From UBA12481 sp012523435 (GTDB lineage Bacteria; Bacteroidota; Bacteroidia; Bacteroidales; UBA12481), in the NCBI GenBank assembly GCA_028686135.1, contig JAQUCP010000012.1, positions 27,209 through 91,208 of the forward strand: a DNA stretch of 64,000 nucleotides. Direction: 5' to 3'. Positions within the stretch are counted from its first letter, which is position 1. Each line of letters begins with the position of its first letter. The translations under genes and the position numbers were made by a program. Below the pieces are notes generated by a model, which saw only the letters and a program-made list of their open reading frames with translations, was not told where the DNA came from and searched no databases. Of this stretch, positions 53,620-62,129 are shown in pieces.

Positions 53620-54342
53620 TTAGCGGATTGCTTGCTCCAACAATTCGGAAACATGATCCCAATTGACTACCTGCAGAAATCCGTTGACGTAATCTCCTCT
53701 TTTATTCTGATATTTAAGGTAGTAGGCATGTTCCCATACATCGCAGACCAGTATTGGGATGGTAATCCATTGGGTTTGATTTTGATGTTTCTCGGCCTGC
53801 AGAACGACCAGTCGGTCGCCATCGGGCTGATAAGCCAGGATACCCCAGCCGCCGCCTTCAACTGAAATGGAGGCTTGTTTGAAAAGGCTGATGAACCTGT
53901 CGAAGGATCCAAACGACTGATTGATGTATCGATTGAGTGTAGTGCTGCGTTTTCCTGTTGATGGTCCCATGTTACTCCAGAAGAGGTTATGGAGGAAGTG
54001 ACCCGCTCCGTGGAATGCCATTTCTCTTTCCCAGTGTTTGATGAGAGAAAAATCGCCTGAATCCATTGCTTCGTTCACTTTTTTTACGGCGGTATTCAAT
54101 CCTTTAACATAACCGGCATGGTGGATATCGTGGTGCAGCCTCATGGTTGCTTCGTCGATATAGGGTTCCAACGCGTTGTATGCATAGGGTAGAGGAGGCA
54201 GTTGGTATTCACCCTGGCTGTTCATGGAAGAGCTTGCGAACGTGAAACCATTAAACCCTTTATTTCCGGCTACTCCTGTAGCGCCAGTGAGCAGGCCAGC
54301 ACTTAGGAGAGCGGATGACTTGATAAAATCTCTTTTATTCAT
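53620..54342 (-). CDS. Exported Fe/Mn superoxide dismutase
   Basis: The 240-residue protein has a Tat-like N-terminus (NKRDFIKSSALLSAG; Lys-Arg in place of the twin Arg) followed by a mature SOD domain from about residue 45. Metal ligands are in HHDIHHAGYV, GHFLHNLFWSNM and DVWEHAYYLKYQNKRGDYVNGF. If folded and metallated before export, the Tat-like signal makes sense. It lies between the nitroreductase and the large flavoprotein, perhaps protecting oxygen-sensitive chemistry. Confidence 0.85.
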   Translation of the reverse strand: MNKRDFIKSSALLSAGLLTGATGVAGNKGFNGFTFASSSMNSQGEYQLPPLPYAYNALEPYIDEATMRLHHDIHHAGYVKGLNTAVKKVNEAMDSGDFSLIKHWEREMAFHGAGHFLHNLFWSNMGPSTGKRSTTLNRYINQSFGSFDRFISLFKQASISVEGGGWGILAYQPDGDRLVVLQAEKHQNQTQWITIPILVCDVWEHAYYLKYQNKRGDYVNGFLQVVNWDHVSELLEQAIR

Positions 54343-54401
54343 AACTGATCGGTTTTACTCTTATTGAGAGTTAAACAAATCAGTTAGGTAAAAGTTCTGG
54401 C

Positions 54402-57400
54402 CTATTTGAATGCTTTCTCGAGCATTCCATCTCCGGCCATAGTCAACCGGTCGAAATAGGCAGGTACTGGGTTTCCTAGAAGCGCGTCCACGTAGATCTT
54501 TGCCAGGTACTGTCCGAGCATAAACCCTTGACCGCGTAAGCCGAGGAAGAGGCCGAGTTTTGGATCCAGGATCATTCTGGGTTCAACATAATATCCGGCC
54601 CAAACTGCTTGGAATCCAACGGAAGCCAGATCGGGGATCCAGTTAACAAAGATTTCAGAGGAGATTTCCAGGAATTCCTGCGAGTTAATTTTCAGATTCT
54701 TATCAGCTTCTTGGGGATCAGTTCCGGGGGATGCGCAGCCGATAACCTGACCGGTTTCACCGAGTTGTTGGCCATAGACCGCTACGAATCCTTTGTATTT
54801 CCTTCTGTCGATCAACATGGGCATTGGAACCCCGTTGACTCCGAGCATTGGAAGACGTCGGGTAATAAAGGCTTGATGTTTAACTGGATAGGTTCCTGTG
54901 TCAATGCCCATTTTTTTTGCTAATCGGTGGCCGTCTGGTCCCATAGCATTGATAAACACCGGTGTTTCGATTTCTATGTACTGTTTGGTATGATCCTGCA
55001 CGAGCACCTGGTATTTTTCTCCTTCACGAACTACATGGATGACTTTACAATCTTCGAGTACAGTGCCACCATGTTCTTCTCCTATCGTTCTGATCAGATC
55101 GACGACCCTACCTGGTGTGGCCTGCCAACAGTCGTGTGTTATTAAGGCTGCTTGGTAGGATTTGCCGAGATTAGGATTGATGAAAGGGGAGATCTTGTTG
55201 CGGTATTCGGCCGGGCCGATCATTTCTGCATTTGACCAGGCCATCGAAGCCTCCAGCGCCTGATACATCTGGTCGTCATGAGCGAATGTGACATAATCGA
55301 TTGGACGGTAATCGATGTTTTTTATTTTTTGTAAGCTCTTGAAAATCTCTAAGTTATGAACTGCAATATCGGCTAGCTCGGGAAGGCTAAAGTTTGGGCG
55401 GCCTCCAGCTATATTACGCCAGGAGGCTCCGCGACCATAATTTACCAGCACGGGGTTTTTCCCTGCTTCAGCTAGATAACGGAACAGGGCACTACCTCCG
55501 ATTCCTCCTCCGGCAACCAGTGAATCGACTTTCATCTTTTTTACCTGATTCTTGCCAGTGAATCGGATTTGCTCGTGCGAAGTTTTGGGGTATAGTTCAC
55601 CCAGACTGACCTGATTGGAGAGTGGCCCTCTTGGGGTGGCATCTCCCACAATCTGAATACCGTAACTATGCAACGCTGATTTTAGTCGAGGGATGCAACG
55701 TTTACCCCGGCAAGCTCCCATACCCAATCGGGTAGTATGTTTAATCTCATCAACCGAGATAAATTGCCTGTCGCCTATGGTTTCGAGAACTTCATCCATC
55801 GTAACATCGTCACAATGGCAGACATAAGTTGGGCTGTCTGTTGTGACATTAACTGGTTGAAATTGTAAGGCTTCGGGATACTTTTCTTTCACAATGAATC
55901 CCCTTACTTTCATCAGGTCTTCGTTGTGACGGTCAAGCGATTTTACCCGGGCAATATTGGTTTTATTGGGCTTTTTAAGAATTTTTTCAATAGTGCCAGT
56001 ACCTAGCTTAACTCCTTGATTATCGACCAGGAACACTTCTGCTCCCTCTTTTGCTTCATATTCAATTGGCAGAAATAGCCAGTCTTTTTTGAGGTTATAG
56101 CCAAAAATAGCGAGGCCGGGGCATTGATAAACGCATTCCATGCAGCCGATACACTTATCAAAATCGATATGTGGAACGGTACTGGTGGAAGTTTTGGTGA
56201 TAGCACCATGAGGGCAGGCAAATTCACAAGGATTGCAGGCAAATCCATAAAGGCAGTCAATTAGAACAAATCCCTTAGCCTGAGCTCTCTCGGGGCTTGG
56301 TAAGAAGGGCTCCTGAATGACCCTAACCGGGTGTTGTTGGCTGTCGATATACTCTTTTGATATTTTCAGATACTCATCATGGGGAAATCTCTTACCCATT
56401 TCTTCCAATAATTCGAAGGCCACCTGTTTGCCTCGGAGTACTGCGCTGGTTCCTTCACCTATCCGAATGGCATCACCAGCACCGTACACATGTCTGCCGA
56501 ACACCTCTTTCCCCTTAATTAGCAGCTGATCATCGGTCACCAGCCCAGTACAGATGTTAATGGTATCAATTCCTTCAATGATTTTCTCTGTTCCCGGTAT
56601 TGGTTCAAAATTCTTCGACTCGGCAATAACGGCTCCTATGATGCCTGTCCGATCTTCATTGGGTATGGCCTTTATTAGTAAATGATTAAGGATCACTGGA
56701 ATACCCAGCCTTCTTACTCTATTGGCTTGAACTGGAAAGCCGCCTTCGTGAGGCATGGCTTCGACAATAGCCTTAACGTTGGCTCCTGCTTGCATGAGCT
56801 GGTAGGAAGTGAGGTAACCGATGTTACCAGCTCCAACGGTCAGTACATTTTTGCCTAGGAGGGTGAATTCGTTGTTCATCATTTTCTGAACAACCGCTGC
56901 AGTATAGACACCAGGAACATCATCGTTTTCGAATGTGGGCATGAACGGCACGGCTCCGGTGGCAACGACCAGGTATTCGGTGTCGATGTAGTAAATTTCT
57001 TGAGTGACGATGTTTTTAACCGCAAGGCGTTTCCCGTCCAGGATGTCCCATACAGTAGAATTCAGGAAAATTCCTTCCAGGTTTTCGCCAGCGAGGGTTT
57101 TGGCGATATCGAAGCCCCTCATCCCACCGAATTTTTTCTCCTTTTCGAAGAAGAAGAACTGATGGGTTTGCATGAGAAACTGGCCACCGATTTTATCATT
57201 ATTATCGACCACGATATTGTCGATTCCGTATTCGTTGAGGACTTCCCGGGTAGCCAGGCCGGCAGGGCCTGCACCAATAATGGTGACCGAAGTCTTGTAT
57301 ACATTGATCCCATCTTCTGTCTGGAGGTTGTTTTTAACCGGACGAAAGTCTTTCGGAATCTCCCTGACTTCCTTCACTCCATCAATACGGGTGATGCAGA

Positions 57401-57635
57401 TGCGTTTGATCTCTCCATCAACGAGCATTTCACAGGCACCGCATTTGCCAATCCCGCACTCTAAGCTTCGGTTCCGGCCTTTAAGGCTATGGCTGTGAAC
57501 AGGAAATCCGGCCTGATGCAGGGCAGCAGCAATGGTTAGTCCTTTCTCTCCTTCGATGGTTTGCCCTTCAAATTCAAAGGTTGTGATTTCCCGCTCTTCA
57601 ATGTCCAATATCGGATGTTTCGTGATCTTCAGCAT
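54402..57635 (-). CDS. Multidomain Fe-S flavoprotein: 2Fe-2S, NAD(P)/FAD, 4Fe-4S, BFD-like, amino-acid-oxidase fusion
   Basis: Domains of this 1077-residue protein are, in order: 2Fe-2S ferredoxin with Cys60, 65, 68, 80; FAD/NAD(P) pyridine-nucleotide oxidoreductase (ITIIGAGPAGLA near 118 to about 455); two 4Fe-4S motifs at about 460-503 (CNPCEFACP and CIGCMECVYQCP); BFD-like 2Fe-2S with CHC near 604 and CRGKRC near 642; and a DAO-type FAD domain from about 700 (GGGIGGSALF) to the end. The arrangement is that of HcnABC or sarcosine/proline/hydroxyproline dehydrogenase complexes joined into one chain. It probably oxidises an N-methylated or cyclic amino acid; substrate unknown. ATG 57635 is chosen, since the longer frame crosses the TAATTTTG promoter element. 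Confidence 0.85.
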   Translation of the reverse strand: MLKITKHPILDIEEREITTFEFEGQTIEGEKGLTIAAALHQAGFPVHSHSLKGRNRSLECGIGKCGACEMLVDGEIKRICITRIDGVKEVREIPKDFRPVKNNLQTEDGINVYKTSVTIIGAGPAGLATREVLNEYGIDNIVVDNNDKIGGQFLMQTHQFFFFEKEKKFGGMRGFDIAKTLAGENLEGIFLNSTVWDILDGKRLAVKNIVTQEIYYIDTEYLVVATGAVPFMPTFENDDVPGVYTAAVVQKMMNNEFTLLGKNVLTVGAGNIGYLTSYQLMQAGANVKAIVEAMPHEGGFPVQANRVRRLGIPVILNHLLIKAIPNEDRTGIIGAVIAESKNFEPIPGTEKIIEGIDTINICTGLVTDDQLLIKGKEVFGRHVYGAGDAIRIGEGTSAVLRGKQVAFELLEEMGKRFPHDEYLKISKEYIDSQQHPVRVIQEPFLPSPERAQAKGFVLIDCLYGFACNPCEFACPHGAITKTSTSTVPHIDFDKCIGCMECVYQCPGLAIFGYNLKKDWLFLPIEYEAKEGAEVFLVDNQGVKLGTGTIEKILKKPNKTNIARVKSLDRHNEDLMKVRGFIVKEKYPEALQFQPVNVTTDSPTYVCHCDDVTMDEVLETIGDRQFISVDEIKHTTRLGMGACRGKRCIPRLKSALHSYGIQIVGDATPRGPLSNQVSLGELYPKTSHEQIRFTGKNQVKKMKVDSLVAGGGIGGSALFRYLAEAGKNPVLVNYGRGASWRNIAGGRPNFSLPELADIAVHNLEIFKSLQKIKNIDYRPIDYVTFAHDDQMYQALEASMAWSNAEMIGPAEYRNKISPFINPNLGKSYQAALITHDCWQATPGRVVDLIRTIGEEHGGTVLEDCKVIHVVREGEKYQVLVQDHTKQYIEIETPVFINAMGPDGHRLAKKMGIDTGTYPVKHQAFITRRLPMLGVNGVPMPMLIDRRKYKGFVAVYGQQLGETGQVIGCASPGTDPQEADKNLKINSQEFLEISSEIFVNWIPDLASVGFQAVWAGYYVEPRMILDPKLGLFLGLRGQGFMLGQYLAKIYVDALLGNPVPAYFDRLTMAGDGMLEKAFK

Positions 57636-57659
57636 TTTATTATAAATTTTGTTGCGGAC

Positions 57660-57667
57660 CAAAATTA
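57660..57667 (-). promoter_or_regulatory. -7 element for the fusion flavoprotein
   Basis: TAATTTTG on the minus strand, exact match, 25 bp before ATG 57635; this also supports that start. Confidence 0.5.
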
Positions 57668-57787
57668 GAGTTGGAGATGCTTTTGATAAATGATGTTTAT
57701 CAGCTGGAATAATGATATCCTACAGGATTTCTTATTTGAAAAGCCTCCTGGTTCGATTCTTGGTCACTGTTTGCGATAGAAATTTGC

Positions 57788-57795
57788 TAATTTTG
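57788..57795 (+). promoter_or_regulatory. -7 element for the third OmpH gene
   Basis: TAATTTTG is an exact match, 31 bp before the ATG at 57826; a TTTG lies at 57770-57773 but the spacing of 14 is short. Confidence 0.45.
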
Positions 57796-57825
57796 CGATC
57801 CATAAACCAATACGTAGAAAATTAG

Positions 57826-58446
57826 ATGAATAGGGAAAATGTCAACCATTTGCTGTTCGCAATTTTAAGTGTTGCGGTAGCTATCCTGTTTATTCTGCAT
57901 TTTAGTGCAGGAAAAAAGCAGACCGAAGAACCGGTAGTTACACAGGATTCTACCGAGGAGGTCGCAACCGAATTGCGTGTAGCTTATGTTTTTGTTGATT
58001 CAGTATTAGCTAATTATGAGTTTTATCCGGTTCTAACCGATCAGCTTCTCTCCAGAAAATCCAGTCTGGAAAGAGAATTGCAGGGGAAAGGTGAAGCTTT
58101 TCAAAAGCAGGTGGATGATTTTCAGTACAAGGTAGAGAAGCGTCTGATCACTTCGTGGGATGCTGAAGCCCGGCAGAAGGAGTTAGGAGAGCAGCAGCAG
58201 GTTTTGATGAATCTACAGAATGATATGCAGAACAAATTGATGCAGGATGAGCAGGCTGTGACGATCCAGCTGCATGATAGTGTGATGGCTGCTGTTAGCG
58301 ATGTGAATCGTAAACTGGGATATCAGATCATTTTGAGCAATACCTTTGGCGGAGGCCTGCTTTATGCCGAAGATTATATGAATATCACATCTCAGGTGCT
58401 TAACCGGCTGAATGAAGCCTATCGACAGAGTGTCGGCAATAAATAG
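57826..58446 (+). CDS. Third OmpH/Skp-like protein with an N-terminal anchor
   Basis: This 206-residue protein has an uncleaved-looking N-terminal helix (HLLFAILSVAVAILFILHF), then a Glu/Thr-rich linker, LRVAYVFVDSVL and a coiled coil (about 75-140). GYQIILSNTFGGGLLY lies near the end. It belongs to the same OmpH family as the two skp genes at 33.5 and 34.1 kb but is longer and apparently membrane-anchored. Its end overlaps the glycosyltransferase start by 35 bp. Confidence 0.8.
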   Translation: MNRENVNHLLFAILSVAVAILFILHFSAGKKQTEEPVVTQDSTEEVATELRVAYVFVDSVLANYEFYPVLTDQLLSRKSSLERELQGKGEAFQKQVDDFQYKVEKRLITSWDAEARQKELGEQQQVLMNLQNDMQNKLMQDEQAVTIQLHDSVMAAVSDVNRKLGYQIILSNTFGGGLLYAEDYMNITSQVLNRLNEAYRQSVGNK

Positions 58447-59707
58447 GTATCTGCAAAGAAACGGGTCCGGACCGGTGGAGGTGCTTCCTGATCCCGATCC
58501 GGATCTTTTTTTGTGCGTGGTTATACCCGCATACAAGGAGGACGATCTCCTGTCGGCCATCCAGGCATTGCTTGCTTGTGATCCTCCTGATGTGAGCTGG
58601 GAGATTCTGGTTCATGTTAACTATCCCGAAAATGCTGATGAAACAGCCAAGCTGACTAGTATTTTATCGGATCGGTTAGTCAGGGATTTTGCTAAGAGTC
58701 TAAAAGGCCGGGAGGATGTCCGAATCTATTCTCTGCTAAGCAAGGGTTTACCTACGAAGCATGCTGGTGTTGGCCTTGCCCGGAAGATCGGGATGGATGT
58801 GGCGATTGGGCGAATGGCGCAGGTTAACCAGCCCGATGGGATATTGGTGGCTTTTGATGCGGACGCCTCATGTAGTCGGAATTATCTCCTGGAGATTGTC
58901 CGATTTTACCGCGATCAACTCTCAGCGCAAACGGCCAATATCTATTTTGAGCATCCGTTGGAGGTAGCCCCCGGGAAGGAGAACCGGTCTATCGCCGAAT
59001 ACGAATTGTATCTGCGCTATTTCAGGTTAGCATTGGAGCAGGCGGGGCATCCCCACGCGATACACACGGTGGGCTCAAGCTTCACGGTCAGGGCTGATGC
59101 CTACGCACGGGCTGGTGGGATGGGGCGTCACAAAGCCGGTGAAGATTTCTATTTTTTGCATAAATGCCTGTTGCTAAGGAATTTCTATGAGATTAATACG
59201 GTTTCAGTTTTTCCTTCGGCACGGGAATCTGACCGGGTGATTTTTGGTACCGGCGCTACCATCATCAAACAAAACGCCACGGGTGTAGGATTGGAAGTAT
59301 ATGATCTTGATAGCTTTACCCCGCTAAATCGTCTATTTAGTCGAGCCAAATCCTATTTTGCTAGCCCTGAGCTCTTTTTGGCTGATCTTGATTCCTGGCA
59401 GGAGCTCTATCCTTCTTTGTCCGGTTTTCTGCATGAACAGGATGCTCCTTCGGAGATCGCCAGAATGATCCGTGATTCGGCCTCAATAGCTTCCTTTATC
59501 ACTAAATTCTTTGCCTGGTTTAACGTTTTTCGCGTGCTGCGTTATTTAAACCAGGTTCATGTATCCGATTACAGCAAAAAGCCAGTGTTGGAAGAGGCTT
59601 GCCGCCTTGCCACTCAATCAGGGTATTCTGCCGGTACAGATGTTGTTTCTATGTTGCAGATTTACAGAGATATAGATCGTAAGCGGGGTGTTCGACGGAT
59701 TCTCTAA
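58412..59707 (+). CDS. Family 2 glycosyltransferase
   Basis: The 431-residue GT-A fold protein shows the GT2 opening LFLCVVIPAYKEDDLL and a probable metal motif DADAS near residue 150. No clear transmembrane helices are seen. The acceptor is unknown. The ATG at 58412 overlaps the OmpH-like gene; a GTG at 58430 would shorten the overlap. The two genes are probably cotranscribed. Confidence 0.8.
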   Translation: MKPIDRVSAINRYLQRNGSGPVEVLPDPDPDLFLCVVIPAYKEDDLLSAIQALLACDPPDVSWEILVHVNYPENADETAKLTSILSDRLVRDFAKSLKGREDVRIYSLLSKGLPTKHAGVGLARKIGMDVAIGRMAQVNQPDGILVAFDADASCSRNYLLEIVRFYRDQLSAQTANIYFEHPLEVAPGKENRSIAEYELYLRYFRLALEQAGHPHAIHTVGSSFTVRADAYARAGGMGRHKAGEDFYFLHKCLLLRNFYEINTVSVFPSARESDRVIFGTGATIIKQNATGVGLEVYDLDSFTPLNRLFSRAKSYFASPELFLADLDSWQELYPSLSGFLHEQDAPSEIARMIRDSASIASFITKFFAWFNVFRVLRYLNQVHVSDYSKKPVLEEACRLATQSGYSAGTDVVSMLQIYRDIDRKRGVRRIL

Positions 59708-59710
59708 TCA

Positions 59711-60013
59711 CTATTTTTTGAGGATGATGAACACGTCTTCATCGGGGCGTTTCATCAAGTATTGCTCACGGGCAAACTTTTCCAGGTTTTCCGGACTGGT
59801 TTTCAGCTCTTTGATTAGCTCCAGGTCTTCCTGGATTTTGTTGTAGTAGTAAGTCGTATCACTCTTCAGGGCGATAAGTTTCCCCTTTGTCTTGTGTCTG
59901 TCAACCAGGTTATGCTGGTCAAAAAAAACGATCCAGACTCCGAAGACAATCAGGGCGATCAGGTACTTGTTAGATACGACTGACCAGAGGGTATGAAAAA
60001 AACTCTTCTGCAT
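59711..60013 (-). CDS. FtsB/DivIC-type septum formation protein
   Basis: The 100-residue protein has one transmembrane helix (about 16-31, YLIALIVFGVWIVFF) and a coiled coil. The C-terminal FAREQYLMKRPDEDVFII is the DivIC/FtsB signature. It is a bitopic divisome subunit. It converges with the glycosyltransferase (3 bp apart) and follows the zinc-ribbon membrane protein. Confidence 0.85.
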   Translation of the reverse strand: MQKSFFHTLWSVVSNKYLIALIVFGVWIVFFDQHNLVDRHKTKGKLIALKSDTTYYYNKIQEDLELIKELKTSPENLEKFAREQYLMKRPDEDVFIILKK

Positions 60014-60055
60014 TTATTTCATCTGCAAAGGTATGTTCTTATCTATTTGGGCCAG

Positions 60056-60757
60056 CTAAAGATGGAAAAATTTTCTCAGGCTGGTACCCCGTTTTAGTCG
60101 GTAGTGGAAATAGAACAAAAGCAGGGCAAAAGGCAGAATGGACACGGCCACGATGACCGACCAGGAGAGTTTGAAGGTATGGAAAAGGGCTAGGGAAACA
60201 GATACTTCGATGACCATCATGTATATCGCGGTGGCTAAAGCAGCAACTCCAATTACGTTGAAGCCTCGTTGATGTGTCTTCCGGATGAAAGCCAAAACTA
60301 ACCCCAGAAGCAGGATTAGAAACCCTGTCAAAGGCAATCCGGGCATCACAAACCATTGAATTCCATCACTGAGCAGATCCAGGAAGAAGAGTAGAGCGAT
60401 TGTATTCAGCAGGAGCCCACCCAAGAAAACCGACAGCCTCTTTGAGCCATGAATGATTAGTGTGATATAGATGAATGAGGCGGTGATGCAGGTAAGAGTG
60501 ATGAGCGACCAACCGGGTTGACGGTGCAGGATGATATCAATCAGCAGAGTCATAGCAATGGAAGAGAAATGCAGAATTCCGGATAATTCCCAGAAGAGAG
60601 CGATTTTTTCTTTTCGACTCAGCGGACCTTCCTGACCTGGGTAAATGATTGGTTGATTAGGTAACTGGTTTTCCGGTGCCTTGATTTCTGCATGGCACAA
60701 GGGGCAGGAAGTATAGCCTGATTCCAGTTCAATTCCGCAATTAGGACATACGATCAT
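60056..60757 (-). CDS. Zinc-ribbon membrane protein (DUF6320-like)
   Basis: The 233-residue protein has an N-terminal four-Cys zinc ribbon (CPNCGIELESGYTSCPLC) and about six hydrophobic segments from residue 55 on. It starts 2 bp after the acyltransferase-like gene, a pairing I recall from other bacteria. It may be the membrane partner of that enzyme. No function is assigned. Confidence 0.7.
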   Translation of the reverse strand: MIVCPNCGIELESGYTSCPLCHAEIKAPENQLPNQPIIYPGQEGPLSRKEKIALFWELSGILHFSSIAMTLLIDIILHRQPGWSLITLTCITASFIYITLIIHGSKRLSVFLGGLLLNTIALLFFLDLLSDGIQWFVMPGLPLTGFLILLLGLVLAFIRKTHQRGFNVIGVAALATAIYMMVIEVSVSLALFHTFKLSWSVIVAVSILPFALLLFYFHYRLKRGTSLRKFFHL

Positions 60758-60759
60758 TT

Positions 60760-62058
60760 TTACGAGTTTAACAGTTTAACATCAATCCCGTGTTGACGAA
60801 GGTGCTGGATAAATTTCTTCTCCAGCAGCCTGGAACGGGTAGAATTGGAAAAGGTGACCACCATTTTATTATTGTAAGTGATCACGGCAAGACTCACCCG
60901 GCTCTGATCGGGTGGTGGTGGTTGGAATCGCAAGCGTTGAACCATTGATGACGACCGTTCGGAGAGCGTGACAACCCCGAGATTGGTGATCAGACCCGAG
61001 TACAGCGACATTCCCAGTTTACGGAAATGGTACGATAGAATCATATTTTTGAGGATCAGTGGAACCAGCCGGATGAAATAACTCTTTTCATTCCTAACGT
61101 TCCGGTAAATGGTTCGCTGCATTTGCTTTGGTTCCGTCTCGCGTTGCAGAAAGAACCGTACATTTTTTATGATCTCTTCAAAGCTATAGTGCCCAAGGCT
61201 GGTGTCGATTTCAGGAACGACAAAGAGAGAAAAATTGCGTAGTGTTTTGCTGGGAAATAGTTTTCTTAAATTAACCGGAACCTGGATCCTGATGATCGAA
61301 TGCTTATCGGGGTGTCCTTTAGGCTGAACCTGATGATAGATTTCCTGCATGGCAGACATATAGATTGCAACAAGGTATTCGGTAATGGATGCACCAATGC
61401 TCTTAGCGTAGGATTTAACTTGTGCAACGGGTATTTCGGCCGAAAGGACTCTGAGTCGGGGCTTTCCCCTGAATGGGAATGGCAGATGGTAAGCTTGACG
61501 GAGTTTATCCGGGATGGTTACTTTGGGATTGAAGTATTTGTTGTACGAATCTTCTGTTAGCTCCTCAAAGAACTCATCATACTGGGCTTCATTTTTTCTA
61601 GCTGCATCGGGATTTTCTTTGAGAGCGGTGTAGTGTTCAATTAGTGTGCGCAGAAATTCGAGAGCTCCGGAGCCATCGGTGATGGCATGAAAGAATTCAC
61701 AGGATATCTGGTTATCACGGAGCAGAATTCTCACCTGATCCATCTGATTCCGCCTGAAATGAAAGGCTCTGCAGGGAATGCCAGCGTCCGGAAGGATTTC
61801 TAGCCCCGAAGGATCTGGTTCGAACCAATACCAAAAGAATCCTCTCCTAATACGGTAAGAAAAATAGGGTAAGTCGTCCAGCGTTCGACTAAGAGCTTTG
61901 ATCAGTATGTGATAATTAACCGGATGATCCATTTCGGCTGTCATCCGGTAAACCAATGATCGCTCTTTATTAGCCCCTGCAGGAAATATTTTCGCCGCAT
62001 TGTCGAGGCGCAGCCACCGTTCTTTTTTGGTCGGATCTTTAGCAGATTGTGTAAACAT
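60760..62058 (-). CDS. Condensation-type acyltransferase (alcohol acetyltransferase-like)
   Basis: This 432-residue BAHD/condensation-fold protein has the catalytic HxxxDG as HAITDGSG near residue 125 and a LRIQVPVNLRKLFPSKTLRNF-like second half. It has no signal peptide. It could acylate a lipid or alcohol with its membrane-protein partner. The start codon lies inside a 14-bp perfect inverted repeat (62054-62114) that could mask it in readthrough mRNA from pruA. Confidence 0.75.
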   Translation of the reverse strand: MFTQSAKDPTKKERWLRLDNAAKIFPAGANKERSLVYRMTAEMDHPVNYHILIKALSRTLDDLPYFSYRIRRGFFWYWFEPDPSGLEILPDAGIPCRAFHFRRNQMDQVRILLRDNQISCEFFHAITDGSGALEFLRTLIEHYTALKENPDAARKNEAQYDEFFEELTEDSYNKYFNPKVTIPDKLRQAYHLPFPFRGKPRLRVLSAEIPVAQVKSYAKSIGASITEYLVAIYMSAMQEIYHQVQPKGHPDKHSIIRIQVPVNLRKLFPSKTLRNFSLFVVPEIDTSLGHYSFEEIIKNVRFFLQRETEPKQMQRTIYRNVRNEKSYFIRLVPLILKNMILSYHFRKLGMSLYSGLITNLGVVTLSERSSSMVQRLRFQPPPPDQSRVSLAVITYNNKMVVTFSNSTRSRLLEKKFIQHLRQHGIDVKLLNS

Positions 62059-62114
62059 CCATCAGGAATAAAAAATAAAGTTACGAAACCCAAAGTGATA
62101 TCCTGATGGATGTT
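62054..62114 (-). promoter_or_regulatory. 14-bp inverted repeat enclosing the acyltransferase start codon
   Basis: AACATCCATCAGGA (62054-62067) and TCCTGATGGATGTT (62101-62114) are perfect complements with a 33-base loop. In minus-strand RNA the 3' arm holds the ATG (62058). A weak -7 element TAACTTTA lies in the loop (62083-62076), so a transcript starting there would lack the hairpin. Confidence 0.6.
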
Positions 62115-62129
62115 CAAAAACAAAATGGA

